Shown: positions 1 to 11,593 of the stretch, in pieces
Layout: each line of letters starts with the position of its first letter
Position numbering within the stretch: position 1 is the stretch's first letter
Assembly (NCBI GenBank): GCA_000320605.2
Contig: KB445798.1
Span: 1,482,444 to 1,546,443, forward strand
Source of the DNA: Gelatoporia subvermispora B
Taxonomy: Eukaryota > Basidiomycota > Agaricomycetes > Polyporales > Gelatoporiaceae
Direction: 5' to 3'
DNA: 64,000 nt
Notes under the pieces: model-generated
The model's database searches: none
What the model was told of the DNA's origin: nothing
What the model saw: the letters and a program-made list of their open reading frames with translations, nothing else
Made by a program: the position numbers and the translations under genes

Positions 1-534
1 GTGACTGGGCCCACAATACTCCCTTCTGAATGGTCAGTGCGGGGTAGCATGTTGGTCACCAGCGATTCTCCGTGCTCGGTTCTCTACCTTCTTGGTTTCT
101 GGTGAGACCATGACTAGTGCTGAAAAGTTTCAACAGACTATGGCCCACGATGAAAGCGATGTGCTGGTAATAAAGTCCGGCTTCACACTTCTCAAGGCAG
201 AGCTGATTGCGCGGAGTCAAGGACTTGACTGACGCGACAAACAGGACTTACTTGACTTGGGCAATTACTCTACTATAATGTCTGCATGATTCTTAGGGAA
301 TTCTACAAGAAGGACCCGACTCGGAACCAGATCATTCATTTCCTTGCCCGTTGACAGTAGATTGACATAGAACCCCGAAAAGTGAACTCTATCAGTTGCA
401 ATGAGGCTCCAACGCGCTGCAAAGCCAGATGTCCTCGCCTCATGGTAGTTGTGCACAGGCACGCATCGCCGTGCACAGTCGTCGACTATTAGCTCTTCCA
501 GTAGCTCGACTTACTACCTCTCGACGCGCCACCA
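1..534. other. Left-edge intergenic stretch
   Basis: I see no supportable gene here. Short open frames on both strands lack recognisable motifs. The last 100 bases are the 5' flank of the methyltransferase gene and probably hold its promoter and leader; no clear TATA box is visible. Confidence 0.5.
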
Positions 535-2193
535 ATGTCGGACGACAGTCAGCCAAGTATCAAGACTATCGCCGACCTGGACGACCTCATCCAGACGAGC
601 GCCGACTCGCCATGCGCCATCACAAGCCTCAATCCTCTGGAACTGCGCTTCTTAGAACAGTCCTCAATCCAGGGGAATCTGCTCAAGCTGAAGCGGCTCT
701 TTCGCGAGCACCCCGCTGTTGAACGAGAATTCGCGGCAATCCGCGAGTGTCAGCTCCATGCTGCTTCAAACAATTCTTCCTCAGCCGCGCGAGCACACCT
801 CACGAGCTACACGCACGCCTTCGGTAATCTGAACTACATTGCACAAGGTAACCTCGGAGGAGGGCGTATCCGCACATTCCTCGACCTGGGATGCTCTCCA
901 GGAGGGTTCTCAACCTGGGTCTTAACCAACAACCGGTCTGCTAAAGGTGTGGGGATCACACTTCCCGACGCAGATGCCAAGTTCTCGATGTCCGATGATA
1001 CAGTCCGCGCGTTCGAGGGTCGCTATCACGTCCACTTTGAGGACCTCAATACATTGGCGATGCGCGGGGTGAATGAGGATCGGAACCCGCTGGCTGACCC
1101 GGTAAATCAAGCCGGACTCGGACTACGTTCCGACACGTTTGAACTCGTCATCGCAGGCGCATTCCCCACACTGTTAGGACGTATTCCCTGGTTCACCCGC
1201 GCGCGATTGGTCTTCTCGCAGTTGCTAATTGCGTTGAGCACCATTGCTCAAGGCGGCTCGTGCGTCGTATGCATCAACTCCAAGCCTTTCCTGTGGATTG
1301 TTGATGCCATCGGCATGCTCCGCGGATGCTTCTCGAGCATCATTGCTGGTAAGGGAGGCAAGCTGCATGCTGTGCGCACGTCCTGCTACCTGGTTTGCCG
1401 TGGTTTCGAAGCAACGGAGGACGAGCTGAGAACCCGCAAGCTCTGGCTGCAGGACGTGCTTCGACGCCTAGATGACATGTCGAAAGCTCACGCCGAGATG
1501 GTCGGTGATCCCGAATCCCAGTTAGGAGAAGACGAACAGCACGACTGGGATCAGGATGGGGAGTGTCTTGAGGAGAGTCTCCCTCTCTTCAGCGGCCAGT
1601 CTATGTCGGAGATCTTCGAGACGCAACATCGATTCATTCTCGATCTCTTCGAGCCCGTCTGGGCCTCACAATACAACGCTATTCGCGACCGCTTCGACTC
1701 AGTTTTAAGGAAAGACATAGCAGGTGCGTAACCCAAGCAATGCAAGTAGAATCCAGTCTGACGATTCGTAGGTGAAATCGGCGCCTGTAGATGCCCATCG
1801 TCCAGATCCCGCGCTGGTTCAGCCAAATCGCTACCAGTCGCTCATCGAAAATCATCCATCTCTACGTCTTCTTCCTCTGGAAGCCCTACCACCCCCAGTA
1901 CGTTGGCGTCTCCACCCCACAGTCCCGTTTCCTATCGGGAGCAAGATTCTCCGGACAGCTCTCACTCGCCTTACGTTCCCAAGTGGCGGCCGCCTCAGCG
2001 CCGTAAGACATTCTCAGCGGGCCCTGCTGACGCAAACACTTGGCGTCGACGTAGCATGGATAGCCCCGAAGAAGCGCCGCCGTCGGCGACTACTCAGGAG
2101 GCAGCCATGAGACCGGTTTATAGTCAGAGGAGGTTCTCATGCTTCAATACGACCAATGCGGAGACGAGTGGCTCGTGGAGGGCGAAGAAATAG
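535..2193 (+). CDS. FtsJ-like SAM-dependent methyltransferase domain protein
   Basis: Two exons, 535-1723 and 1772-2193, with a 48 bp intron (GTGCGT...TAG), encode 536 aa. Residues 115-124 read FLDLGCSPGG, the glycine-rich SAM-binding motif I of the FtsJ/RrmJ RNA 2'-O-methyltransferase fold. A motif IV-like strand (FELVIAGAF) and a later lysine in INSKPF fit the Rossmann core. The usual catalytic Asp of the K-D-K-E tetrad is not obvious in the IAGA stretch, so activity on RNA is uncertain. The exon 2 tail is Ser/Pro/Arg rich and probably disordered; a GT...AG pair brings it into frame, so the first stop (1729-1731) is intronic. The ATG sits in a good context (ACCAATG). Agaricomycete genomes carry several such FtsJ-domain proteins of unknown substrate. 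The domain call is firm, the biological role unknown. Confidence 0.8.
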
Positions 2194-2729
2194 GCCCATG
2201 GACTACTTCCAACAGGACATAACGCTTTACTCTGACACCCTTGGTTGACTGGAGTGGATTTCCTGATCGTTTTGATTTCCTTGAGCTCTCCCTCTTCGTT
2301 AGTGTACATATACTCCGCTGCAACACATCCGACTTCCGTACGCCGAAAGAGTTCTGCGTATTTGTCCAACAGCACCTTCCTACGTTTGCACACCCTGTAT
2401 CACTACTGTACTGACTGGCAGTGACATAAACATGACCTTGCTACATATGACGACGTCTCTGGGAAATTGATCAGGTATCCCTGAAATGCTCTCGACAGTA
2501 AATGACTCAATCGTATCTTGAAATACACATGCCTTGTACATTGTTACAATACTGGTCTACATACATACATCATCACCCCCACCGAAGATGTGATTCGAGG
2601 TGCTGGAGACGGTGATAGAAGCAGGCTACGAGAATAGGAGCGGATATCGTGCTACACTAGAATGTCCAAGCTTTTCTGAGCTGGTTGGATATAAGGATAT
2701 CTGGGTATACCCGGGCCCTGAGGATGAAA
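2194..2729. other. Intergenic region between convergent genes
   Basis: This spacer between the converging methyltransferase and NYN genes should contain both 3' ends. I see no further gene or repeat; the short frames here have no recognisable motifs. Confidence 0.5.
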
Positions 2730-4619
2730 TCAAACCTCGAGCAATTCCACCGCATAGCGGTCTAACATATGAATCTCAAAACGTCCCTTCCACGCCTCGC
2801 CAAACTCGCGCATCCATGCACGGCTCAAGCCACCCTCCCACGCATATAGCTCCACCCGCCAGCCCTTCTTGAGGGCCGTGCGCACCACACCCAAGAACCC
2901 CTCCTCGCTGAACTGACCGACGTTCCCGTCGCCGGTCGCCAGCACGATCGTCGCACCAGGGGGCACGTCGTCCACCTCTGCGAGCGCCTGGTGAAGTTTG
3001 AGCTGCAGCAGCTCGTCCACACCCTGCTCCCGGTAACGAACACGCGTCGATGCGCCTGGACCATTGCCTCCGTGGTCTGACTCCGACGTCGCTCCGTCCT
3101 TCGCCGAGCCCTTGCGGGAGTGCCCCCGCGAAAAAGGCGGGCCTTTGCGACCACGGTACTTTGGCGGACTAGCGGCGTACTCGCCACCGCTGCTGCTCGT
3201 GTATTTCTGGCGATCCGGGCCGTCACCAGTGTCGGGTACGCGTGCGTAGATGCGGACCTCGTAGCCGAGCTGTACAGCACTCTCCATGGGTTGGTATAAG
3301 GGGGAGGATGTGACTAGGACCCTCCGTGTGATAGGCCGTCCCCGCTCAAGTATGAGCGCCAGAGCGGCATGCGACATGTGCTTGACCGGCCGATGTAAAT
3401 GGCGCAGGTGACGTCGCAGATAAGTCAAGAAGCCGATCAAGATGTTTGAACTAGAATACATGGTTAGCAAGGCACAAAGGGGGTTGCAAATCACTTACTG
3501 GTCAACGAAGACATGGATCAGGGCGTCTTGTGACTGCGGAACGGGTCCTCGAGGATCGACGAATTCGGAACCGTTTGACTCGTTCAGTGCCAGGATGGGC
3601 GACAGCGTAGCAGCGTCTTGTGGAAAGAGTAGTCGTAGCTTATGCGCAACCGTACGCAGCTGGATGACTTGGGCATCGAAGGGCATTGACACATGGAGCC
3701 TAAGGCTGGGTGTGGACTTGCTATGGTGAAGGCGTGGGTGCTCCGTGGAGGTAGGGTGCCTGCGACGATTGCGCTGTACAGGCGTGCCGAGAATATGCGA
3801 TGATGAGGACGCGGCCTCGGGCGACGATGAATACACCTCCTCGTCTCTGCCCTCGGCGTCTTCTACTCCCTCGTTCGTATCATCGCCCGCGTGCGCCTGG
3901 GCGGTCTCCGTCGTAACATCATCGTCCAGATGAACTGCCCGCACCCGCGACACATCGTTCGTGGACTTGTTCCGCTTCCTGCGCCGCTTGCGTCGAGGAG
4001 GCACGACGTGCGGCCGGACATTGTCCGAGGTCGTTGCAGAGCTGCTCCCTCGCGCGCCGTTTTCTCTCTGTGCCATTAGCTTTGCACGCTCAGCGGCGAT
4101 GAAGCCGAGAGCAGAATCGAGGTAGCCGAGCGAGGGCTGAGTTATGACATCCACATCGCCGTCGTCCCTGGCAAGGGGATCCGCCCGATCAACATCAGTG
4201 TGGTCCTCGTCCGAGGCGGTGGTATCACTGTTTGGCACAGCTGGCGAGCGCCCTCGAGATGGATTATTCGGCTCTGGCGAGGAATATGATAGATATGATG
4301 CCACTTGTTGACGAGACCAGACAGTCGATCCACCGGCGGCATCTGAGTCGTCTTCAGAGGGCGAGAAAGCCAGGGAAGTTGGTGTCGTGACATTGTGTAG
4401 GCCGACGTTGAGTAAATGCTGGGCCCTAGGCTGGAGGGTGTTCAAGGCACGAAAGACCGTCGTAAATGCGCCCAGATCGGGTGCATCTACAAATCCAACC
4501 GGTCAGTCAGGAAAGCTACGGCTGGTGTGCTGCTCACCGTCTGAAGTGACGCCGCTTGCTACGGAATACGACGAGAAAGGACTGAACGGTGTAGGAGAGA
4601 ATGTTGTATCAGAAGCCAT
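2730..4619 (-). CDS. NYN-domain putative ribonuclease (LabA/PIN-like)
   Basis: Three exons (4538-4619, 3499-4486, 2730-3450; introns 51 and 48 bp) encode 596 aa. The second intron splits the signature: joining the exons yields FVDHSNILIG at about residues 354-363, the first metal-binding strand of NYN domains. Downstream are VDELLQLKLHQAL and VLATGDGNVGQF, which supply the other acidic residues, and the C-terminal strand WRVELYAWEGGLS. NYN domains belong to the PIN-like nuclease fold and act on RNA. An insertion of about 50 Ser/Gly/Lys-rich residues lies inside the domain. The N-terminal half is low-complexity, with acidic runs and a basic cluster (RRKRRRKRNK) that could be a nuclear localisation signal. 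I chose ATG 4619; an in-frame ATG at 4736 would add 39 Ser/Thr-rich residues. No neighbour suggests a pathway. Confidence 0.8.
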
Positions 4620-4884
4620 TATAATATATGCAATAAATTCAGCAGTGAAGAGAGGAGAGTGTAAGAGAGAACGTGTAGAAGTCGTGCATGTGGTCGATGA
4701 AGTGGGTTCCGAGGACGCTGCGGAGGGATGACTCAATTTGGAGCATTACAAGCGTCTACAAAGCCGGTCTAGTCGGGTAAGTGCTCCCGTGAAAGTCTGC
4801 TAGCTACGAGCAAACTCGGATTGTTACCCCCATAAGCGACCTTTCGGCTCGGCGCTGTCCTCCCTCGCGCTCTCTCGCACTATC

Positions 4885-4912
4885 ATGCATCAGGCTTGAA
4901 AGTCAGATCCCA
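4885..4912 (+). promoter_or_regulatory. Conserved 5'-flank block shared by F-box paralogues
   Basis: The block beginning ATGCATCAGGCTTGAAAG lies just upstream of the intact F-box gene and recurs almost unchanged at 16031-16058, upstream of the fifth copy. A weaker version precedes the third copy near 11500. The duplicated unit therefore includes the promoter. Which bases bind a factor cannot be told from sequence. Confidence 0.4.
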
Positions 4913-4947
4913 TAACTTGCAGCTTTGTCTTGACGAATTTACTTCTC

Positions 4948-6624
4948 ATGGACCTTGGGCGCAGACTTCCTCCGGAGATATGGGACAACGTCCTAAGTCT
5001 CCTCTCCCCAGCTGATAGACGGACATGCCTCTTTGTGTGCAGGCCCATCCACGACTTCGTTCTTCGTCTGCTATTTACAACTGTGACACTTAACTTTGGC
5101 GCATGGGAGAACCATCAGTTCACGTCACAAGACTGGGAAATAGACGTCCGTCAGACCAGAGAAGAACTTGCAGATTATCGGTCTGCGATGGCTTGGGAAA
5201 AATTGCGTCATATCAAACAGTGCTCCGTGTTTGGTGGCATGGTCAGGAAGTTGATCGTGAATGCTTACGCTCCCGGGAACGGCGTGTTTGAGCGAAGTGG
5301 GTTTTTATCTCTGCTCTGCACCAGCTCCGCCTGATGAGATCCTTCCTTGCAGGCTGTCTCATTGAGGCACTTGCCTTTCTGCCTAACCTTCGCGCGTTCG
5401 TTTGGCGCGGGGAGTCACCGAGGATGTGTGCAGATCTTGTCGAATCGCTGGCCACTAACTGCCCCATTCTGGAGGAACTTTCCGTGCCGTCAGTGGTTCC
5501 TCTCAATCTCCTGAATCACGGCTGAAGTACACTACAGGAGATACAGCAAGTGTCTGCCACTCTCTGCCCTGCACAACTTGCGATGCCTGTCTCTGATCTG
5601 GCAAGACGCGTCCTTCAGATCGGCACATATGCATCACACGAGCTGGCCGTTAAATCCGCTTCCGGCTGATCCTGATCAGAACTTTGAGAGCGCCGAAGAA
5701 GTGAAAGAGGCCGTGCGCTCCGTCCTGACGATCAATGCCAAAAATCTGCGGGAGCTTATACTTAGCGGTCCCGGAGTGTGGGACAGCCCCATGCACGTCT
5801 TCAGCAACCTGACCCATCTGGACCTCATCGACGCTGGGGGCCGGGACGAGCATGACCCTGTGAGCTGGGGCAACCTAAAACTCATCTTCCATCACTCTAC
5901 CCGCCTGGAGTCACTGTCCATTGTCAACCGCAACTGCACGACTGGCCTATTATTCGACGTATTTCAGTCCGAGTCGTCAGCGTTGCCGCTGCTCACGTCC
6001 CTCAAGATTATTGAGTACGTCGAGGATTCGCATCCCGCATGGGCGTTCGACATCAGCGAGTTCCTGCGGAACAAGCCGCATCTACGACGCCTGGACTTGT
6101 GCATATATCTGGAATGGGTTGATATGCTACCACTCCTGTCCGTGATTGCAGATCTTCAGTTACTAGAGGTATTAGGTATAGATATACGTGGCGAAACGCT
6201 CGAAGATCTCGGAATGCTGGAACGCAGCATACCGCGTCGCGTATCCGCATTGCGTTTAGACCCCCTATTCTACGATAGCCCGATGCTGCCTCGATGGTTA
6301 TCCTTAGTACGCATTAGCCTTGTGTTTACTGCAGGTGATAAGGCTCACCGAAATTGTCTCTAGATCAAGGATCATCTTCAGCTGTCCTTCTTCTACACTA
6401 CCAGCGGCCACGAGTTTGGCGGCCACCTCAAAGTTGATCATCTGCTCACAGACCCCGGTTCGTTGGTGCTCGTGGGGGCAGGGGGACATATGGTATACGT
6501 GACCGAATGCCGTGATGGCGGTGCACGTCCGGGGGAGTGGTCGAAACGCAGGCTGTCCTTCCGAGATGTCGAAGACTTCCGGGACAAGGATTGGGAATGG
6601 CTCCTCCGTCATCATCAACTCTAA
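4948..6624 (+). CDS. F-box/LRR-like protein, intact copy of a tandem family
   Basis: Four exons (4948-5296, 5353-5488, 5538-6306, 6364-6624) with introns of 56, 49 and 57 bp encode 504 aa. Residues 6-45 form an F-box (LPPEIWDNVLSLLSPADRR...VCRPIHDFV). The remainder has spaced leucine repeats such as LTHLDLIDA, LESLSIV, LRRLDL and LEVLGI, ending in a conserved module (LSFRDVEDF...WEWLLRHHQL). F-box proteins join Skp1-Cullin complexes through the F-box and choose targets for ubiquitination through the C-terminal repeats; the target is unknown. I start at ATG 4948 because the family aligns from there. Four further copies lie downstream on the same strand with the same introns, all damaged. Of the five copies this is the only one whose whole frame is open. 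Confidence 0.85.
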
Positions 6625-8125
6625 TGGTCACCCTTGTGTGTATACATGGAAAAGGTCACACGATCCCCTGGAGGGCGGCAAACAACGTCCGTAGTATGCA
6701 TTGACGGTGGGTGCAGAACATATCGAGTCCTGAGCCGCACAAGCTGATAAATCGATCACCTTGTGGCTACTTTCCGTTGGCTCTCTACATCCTGTGGCAT
6801 TCCTCCTTGCGTCCAAGCTATGCGCGGTCTTACCTACCTATCATGTCGTCGAGGCTGGATGCTGCGTCTGCGCCATCCCGGGTGGTGCCCGAAACTCATA
6901 CCCTTGTCACACCCCTCTCGATGACGGAGCTTATTTCCTCGCTATCAGGCTGCGTCGTGCCTGTCGTGTTGGGGTTATGCCGCAGGAGCGGTGGTGCGGC
7001 GGGCGAAGATAAGCGACCGCGCGTGGAAGGTAGCGGCAAAGAGGAGGGTGAATCACGGGAGTATGGCTGCATTACGGGCTATCGTCCACGACGATAGTTT
7101 ATGCGATGCCCACGCCGGGGAAACCTGGATGAGCGGGAACTCACGATAGCTCGTCTTGTAGTACACCGCCGTGAGACCAAGCGCATTCCGGGTGATCTTC
7201 GAAGAATCGACAATGCTCGCCTAGAGGGGTATGCCGCCAATTGAGCGCGAGGCCCGAGTGGAGCGACTCGTAACGAAGTTGGCGAAAGGGACGAGCATCA
7301 CGAATAGACGGTGGGAGGGTCACAAAGACCTGTAAGTACAGATCGCCGTACCTGACTCGCTTGTGCTCACCCACGCCTCAAAAATGGATCCTGCCTCGCC
7401 TCGTACGGGCCCGCACATAACAGGATGCCTCAAGTCGACCGGTCGCCCAGATAAAAAGCCCATGTAGGGCACATGGACGAGAATAGAGACAGAAGGCACT
7501 TCTATATGCTCGGTGCACCAGACAATGTGAGAGTCAAGAAATGCGAGTCATGGACCATGGACCATGCTTTCTACAATGCACAGAGGAATTCTACTGTGGA
7601 CACGAATGTGATGTCCGGGGGGGGGAGGGCTTGCCACAGATGACCGCGGGCATTTGCGTCGAGATCCACGTTGACGGCGGTGATTCCGACATGTGATAGG
7701 TCCTCGTACATATGGGATATATGCATGTGGGTCCTCGGCTATAGCAGAAACGACCTACAGCCGAAGAATTGCTGAAAGCGCCAAGGACTGGTCATTGGCA
7801 CCGTCACACCGACACCTCTAGCCTAACTGGTAAATGAGAGCGGCGCCATCCGTGGATGAGAGAACTAAAGTAGCAATTTACAACGAAGAAGTAAGCAAAG
7901 TGGTGAAGTTTAGCGGGACCCAGTCTCGGAATTCATCCAGCAACTTCGATACAGCGCGGTGAGCCGACGACGACAAGAAGCGTGACGAGACGCTTGCAAG
8001 AGTATATTGACGTGGCCTCCACTGTCCAAAGTCGCGAATGGATGAGCGTGGGAACTACGCAAACTTACTACATCATGTGAGCGTGGGCGTGATCATGATC
8101 GTGCAAAAAAGCGGTTCGCTCGCCC
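6625..8125. other. Intergenic region after the intact F-box gene
   Basis: The first 100 bases resemble the 3' flanks of the other F-box copies (short matches around TATACATG). From about 6700 to 8125 I see no convincing gene except a weak reverse-strand fragment at 7141-7352. A run of ten G occurs near 7617-7626. Confidence 0.4.
7141..7352 (-). pseudogene. Possible gene relic of unknown family
   Basis: The reverse strand reads openly from a good acceptor (TGTACTTACAG) into VFVTLPPSIRDARPFRQL and then ...GEHCRFFEDHPECAWSHGG up to a stop. The residue composition looks protein-like rather than random, but I do not recognise the family. No start or upstream exon is found within a few hundred bases. 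It could be the last exon of a lost gene, or chance. Confidence 0.25.
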
Positions 8126-8133
8126 CCGACTGT

Positions 8134-8475
8134 TAGTGCTTTGCACGGGTAAGGGTAACCCGCGCGGGTTGAGTACCCTTACCCGTGAGGGTACGGGTAC
8201 GGGTCGTTGTGCTAGTACCCGTGAACCCTGCGGGTACGGACAGAGCGCCCAAAAAAGCGCTTTGGGAACGAATTCGAGCATGCGGGAGCCATACCAGGGC
8301 TCCCGCATACTCTCCGTACCATTTTTGACACCGCAGCAGTGTCCTAGAGGGCGCTTGGCCACCCCCAGACCAGCGCTTCACGTACCCGTACCCGTGCTCA
8401 CGGGTCTATACTCTCCGCGGGTACGGGTACGGGTCATAGCGCTGGCACTCGGGGGTAGACCCGTGCAAAGCACTA
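8134..8475. mobile_element. hAT-type miniature element (MITE) with 8-bp target duplication
   Basis: This 342 bp element starts TAGTGCTTTGCACGGGT and ends with the exact reverse complement (17 bp terminal inverted repeats). It is flanked by an 8-bp direct repeat CCGACTGT at 8126-8133 and 8476-8483. TAGTG-like ends with 8-bp duplications are the mark of the hAT superfamily. It has no coding capacity. Inside are many copies of GGGTAC on both strands plus a perfect hairpin around 8279-8311 (ATGCGGGAGCC...GGCTCCCGCAT). It sits about 100 bp upstream of the second F-box copy and could affect its promoter. Confidence 0.85.
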
Positions 8476-8578
8476 CCGACTGTTAGGCCTTTAGGCAAGG
8501 TCCTAGGCCTCTCAACTTCACACATGAATACCAGAAGCACCAATCTCTAGCTCTATCCTTTCTTCGCAACTGACCACT

Positions 8579-10257
8579 ATGTTCCATGAAACTCCACTTC
8601 CCCCGGAAATTTGGGATACCATCATAATACTTCTCTCTCCTGCCGACAGACGCACGTGCCTACTCGTCTCTCAGCTTCTCTATGGCACTGCTCTCCGTCA
8701 TTTATCTACAACTATGGTGATCAACTTCAGTGCATGGGAAGCCTAGCAGTTCATGGAAGAAGACGCGTCCATAGAGGATTACCAAGAAAGAAAAATGTTA
8801 ACGGAAACTCGGTCCAAGTTGGCCTTGGAGAAACTTCGCCATATCAGACAATGCCCGCAATTCACTAGCAGGGTGAGGAAGCTAGTAGTAAATGCTTATG
8901 CTTCCGGGGATGGCGTTTTCAAGCGAAGTATATACCATACTTCTCTCGTTGACTCTACTTAACGATTCGAGACGCCTGCAGACACTCTCATTGAGGCGCT
9001 TGCCTTCCTTCCCAACCTCCGGATGTTTATATGGCATGGGAAATCACCGAAACTAAATGCAGACATTATCAAATTGCTGGCTGCTAATTGTCCTGCTCTT
9101 GAGGAGCTTTCCGCACCGTGAGTCATCTCTCTTCACCTTTTATAGCAATTCTCAGCCTGAACTATATCGCAGGAGGTACAACAAGCACTTGCCGCTCTCT
9201 GAACTGCATAACTTGCAGTCTTTATCTCTAATTTGGCAAGATACAAACTCTCAATTGGCATGGTGGCATTTATGCTGGCCGATTGACCCAGTCCAGATTC
9301 ATGTTCAGAACGATTTTGAAATTGATGATGAAGTGACGGAGGCTGTACGCTTAGTAATGGCAAGTAACACGGAAACACTGCAGAAGCTGACGTTCAGCGG
9401 TCCCAGAATCTGGCACAGCCCCATGCCCATCTTCTGCAACCTGGCTCATCTAGACCTTGTCGATGCCGGAGGGTGGGATAAGAATAACGTTGTTGGTTGG
9501 GGCGACCTGGGGCTGATTCTCCACCATTCCATCCGTTTGGAATCACTTTCTATCATAATTCGCCGCTGCGACACCAACACGCTATATCCGGTGTTTGGAT
9601 CCAGGCCAACGGCTTTACTGCTGCTCGTGTTCTTCAAAGTTCTTAACAACTCTGAAACATTGCACCTAGAACACGCCTCTAGCACCAGCGAATTTTTGCG
9701 GCACAAGCCGTGGCTCCAACATATAGACTTACTCATCGATGTAGCATGGGACGGCATGCTGCCCGTTCTGTTGGCAATTGCGAATCTGAAGTCGCTGGAG
9801 GTATTGGGTTTGGATGTCAACGGCAACACAATGGACCACCTCCAGCTGTTGGAACACAGCATACCGCCCCGTGTATCAATACTGCGCCTGGACACCCATT
9901 TCCATGGTAGCCCAACGCTTCAAGATTGGTTACCTCTCGTATGTAGTGTCTCGGGCTTCCACCTGAGATGAACGACTCACTGAGCTTGTGCAGATCAAGG
10001 AACGCCTCCAACTGTCATTCTTCTTCTCCGCAAATGCCAGATGCTTTGGGGTCTCCCTAGAACCCGAGCACTTCCTCACGGATCCTGGTTCACTGGTACT
10101 TGTGGCGGTGAACGATAGCCTATTCGATGTTATCGAACCCAGGGACAATGGCACATACCCTGGCGAGTGGCCAAAGCATAAGCGCTCCTTTCTGGATGTC
10201 GAAAGTATCGAGAACAAAGACTGGAAATGGCTCCTGTGTCACCATCGACTTATCTGA
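8579..10257 (+). pseudogene. F-box/LRR-like paralogue 2, single nonsense mutation
   Basis: The same four exons as the intact copy can be drawn (8579-8927, 8982-9117, 9173-9938, 9994-10257); their total, 1515 nt, equals that of the intact gene. The F-box (LPPEIWDTIIILLSPADRR) and leucine-rich region are preserved. Codon 56 (8744-8746) is TAG where the intact copy has a sense codon (CAT) in the peptide AWENHQF. Everything downstream stays in frame with good splice sites, so this is a young pseudogene, a read-through case, an assembly error, or a gene translated from a later start that would lack most of the F-box. The nearby GTG...TAG pair could in principle be spliced to skip the stop, but it would delete conserved residues. 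Confidence 0.75.
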
Positions 10258-11593
10258 CAACACAACTACATGTACAATTTATCAAATTGCTTGACATAAT
10301 CCACCAAAATGACATGAGACTACGCACGTGCAGTGTACATGAGTGCTTTTAGGTAAACAACTTGAGCTCCCTCTGCAACATCTACCTCATTATGGAGATA
10401 AAAGGTGAGCACCAATAGGTACACGATCATCCTGCCGGAGACATATTGACAAAAATAGTGGAAGACAACACTCAGACTCGACGGCAGTGAACAAATCACA
10501 GCTTTGTAGAACACAGGTAGTACTGCAGTGGTAAAATTATCGTTGCATTCTTCATGAACATGCTCTCTAATAGTTCCGAGAGTCAGGTCATCATGCATGA
10601 GGATCATTTAGTGATGCATTTGCGTCTCAGATTGTCACAAATATGTGCCTGGAAGAGCACCTATCTACCAACCAGCAATAAAGACTTATTAATGGTCAAT
10701 AAAGCGAGGACTTGTAGGGGGACTAATGGCAATGCAAAGAAACTATAAGAGGCCTAGAAATAGCCAAGACAAGTCTGGTAGAAAGTGATGAGATTGAAGC
10801 TGGGGGATACCTGCCCCAGCTGCCCTCCTTATATACATGTGGGCCCCAGTCCCCCTGGAACTGGTGGCAATGGTACTACTACTCTAATCTACGAATCCTA
10901 TTGGCTATCCACAGTATGACATCACCTAGCTCCACCCAGTGAAGCTGTCTCAGTCAGCAAGTGGAGCTATGACTTTATCTGGCTCCACCAGCGCATGGTT
11001 TCTCCAAAGCTGATCCTGTGACCTTTCCAGAAGGTTCCACTACCTTCTAGATGATCCCTTCGCCTTCCAGATGGTTCTAGCACCTTCCAGCACCTTCCTG
11101 TCACTTCTAGACTCCTTCTAGACCTAGCCATGCCTAGCCAGACCTAGACTGGGACTTGTGGCTCTAGGACACCTGCACATATGCGCATCACGTGCCTGCT
11201 ATGTCACGTGACTAGCCTGGAGCCACGCAGGCAGCCACTACCAGCTAACTCGTCACTGTTCTAAGAATGGAACACACGCTGCCTGCCACTGCTCTAGCAC
11301 TGGTTAAGCACTTAGCTTCGAAAAACTGTGACACAGATATGTAGCAAGACAGGTGTGAACATGAGACAATTTGGGGAGGTCGACTATACAGAGACAGCTG
11401 AGCGCTCACTGAGCATGAGAATAATGCAAGCGCCTCTGCAAAGCTTAGCCTACCAAGCTTGATGCCTTTCTCGTGTCGTCGCCTGTCCAGCCTCTAGGGC
11501 ATGCTCTAGGCCTGAAACTCTGATCATAGTGCTTGCAGTCTTGTCTCAACGAATTCATATTGACATCTTTGCTTCTTCTTGCTGCCTATAGCC
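10258..11593. other. Intergenic region between F-box copies 2 and 3
   Basis: The first 100 bases match the 3' flanks of the other copies. From about 10710 to 11300 the composition changes: a TATATAC box near 10842-10850, GGGCCCC and many imperfect repeats of CCTTCCAG/CCTTCTAG (11030-11145). This could be a solo LTR or other repeat, but I could not find paired ends or a target duplication. The last 100 bases match the promoter of the intact copy. Confidence 0.35.
11030..11145. repeat. Imperfect CCTTCCAG/CTTCTAGA minisatellite
   Basis: About eight degenerate copies of a CCTTCCAG or CCTTCTAGA core are spaced 10-20 bp apart, followed by CCTAGCCATG/CCTAGCCAGA units. No coding frame runs across it. 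Confidence 0.45.

Noticed and set aside
265..462. 65-codon reverse frame near the left edge
   Set aside because: Too short, no motif, and it lies in the presumed promoter of the FtsJ-like gene.
6711..7097. 128-codon forward frame after the intact F-box gene
   Set aside because: No motif, no homology to other array units, and composition unlike neighbouring genes.
8134..8475. Telomere-like or CRISPR-like repeat array
   Set aside because: The GGGTAC motifs are irregularly spaced within a TIR- and TSD-bounded MITE; there are no regular repeats and spacers.
8705..8746. Intron that would remove the nonsense codon in F-box copy 2
   Set aside because: A GTG...TAG pair exists, but it would delete residues conserved in the other copies and is shorter than the introns in this window.
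10710..11300. Possible solo LTR between F-box copies 2 and 3
   Set aside because: A TATA-like box and a change in composition are present, but I could not find TG...CA ends or a 5-bp target duplication; kept only as a note.
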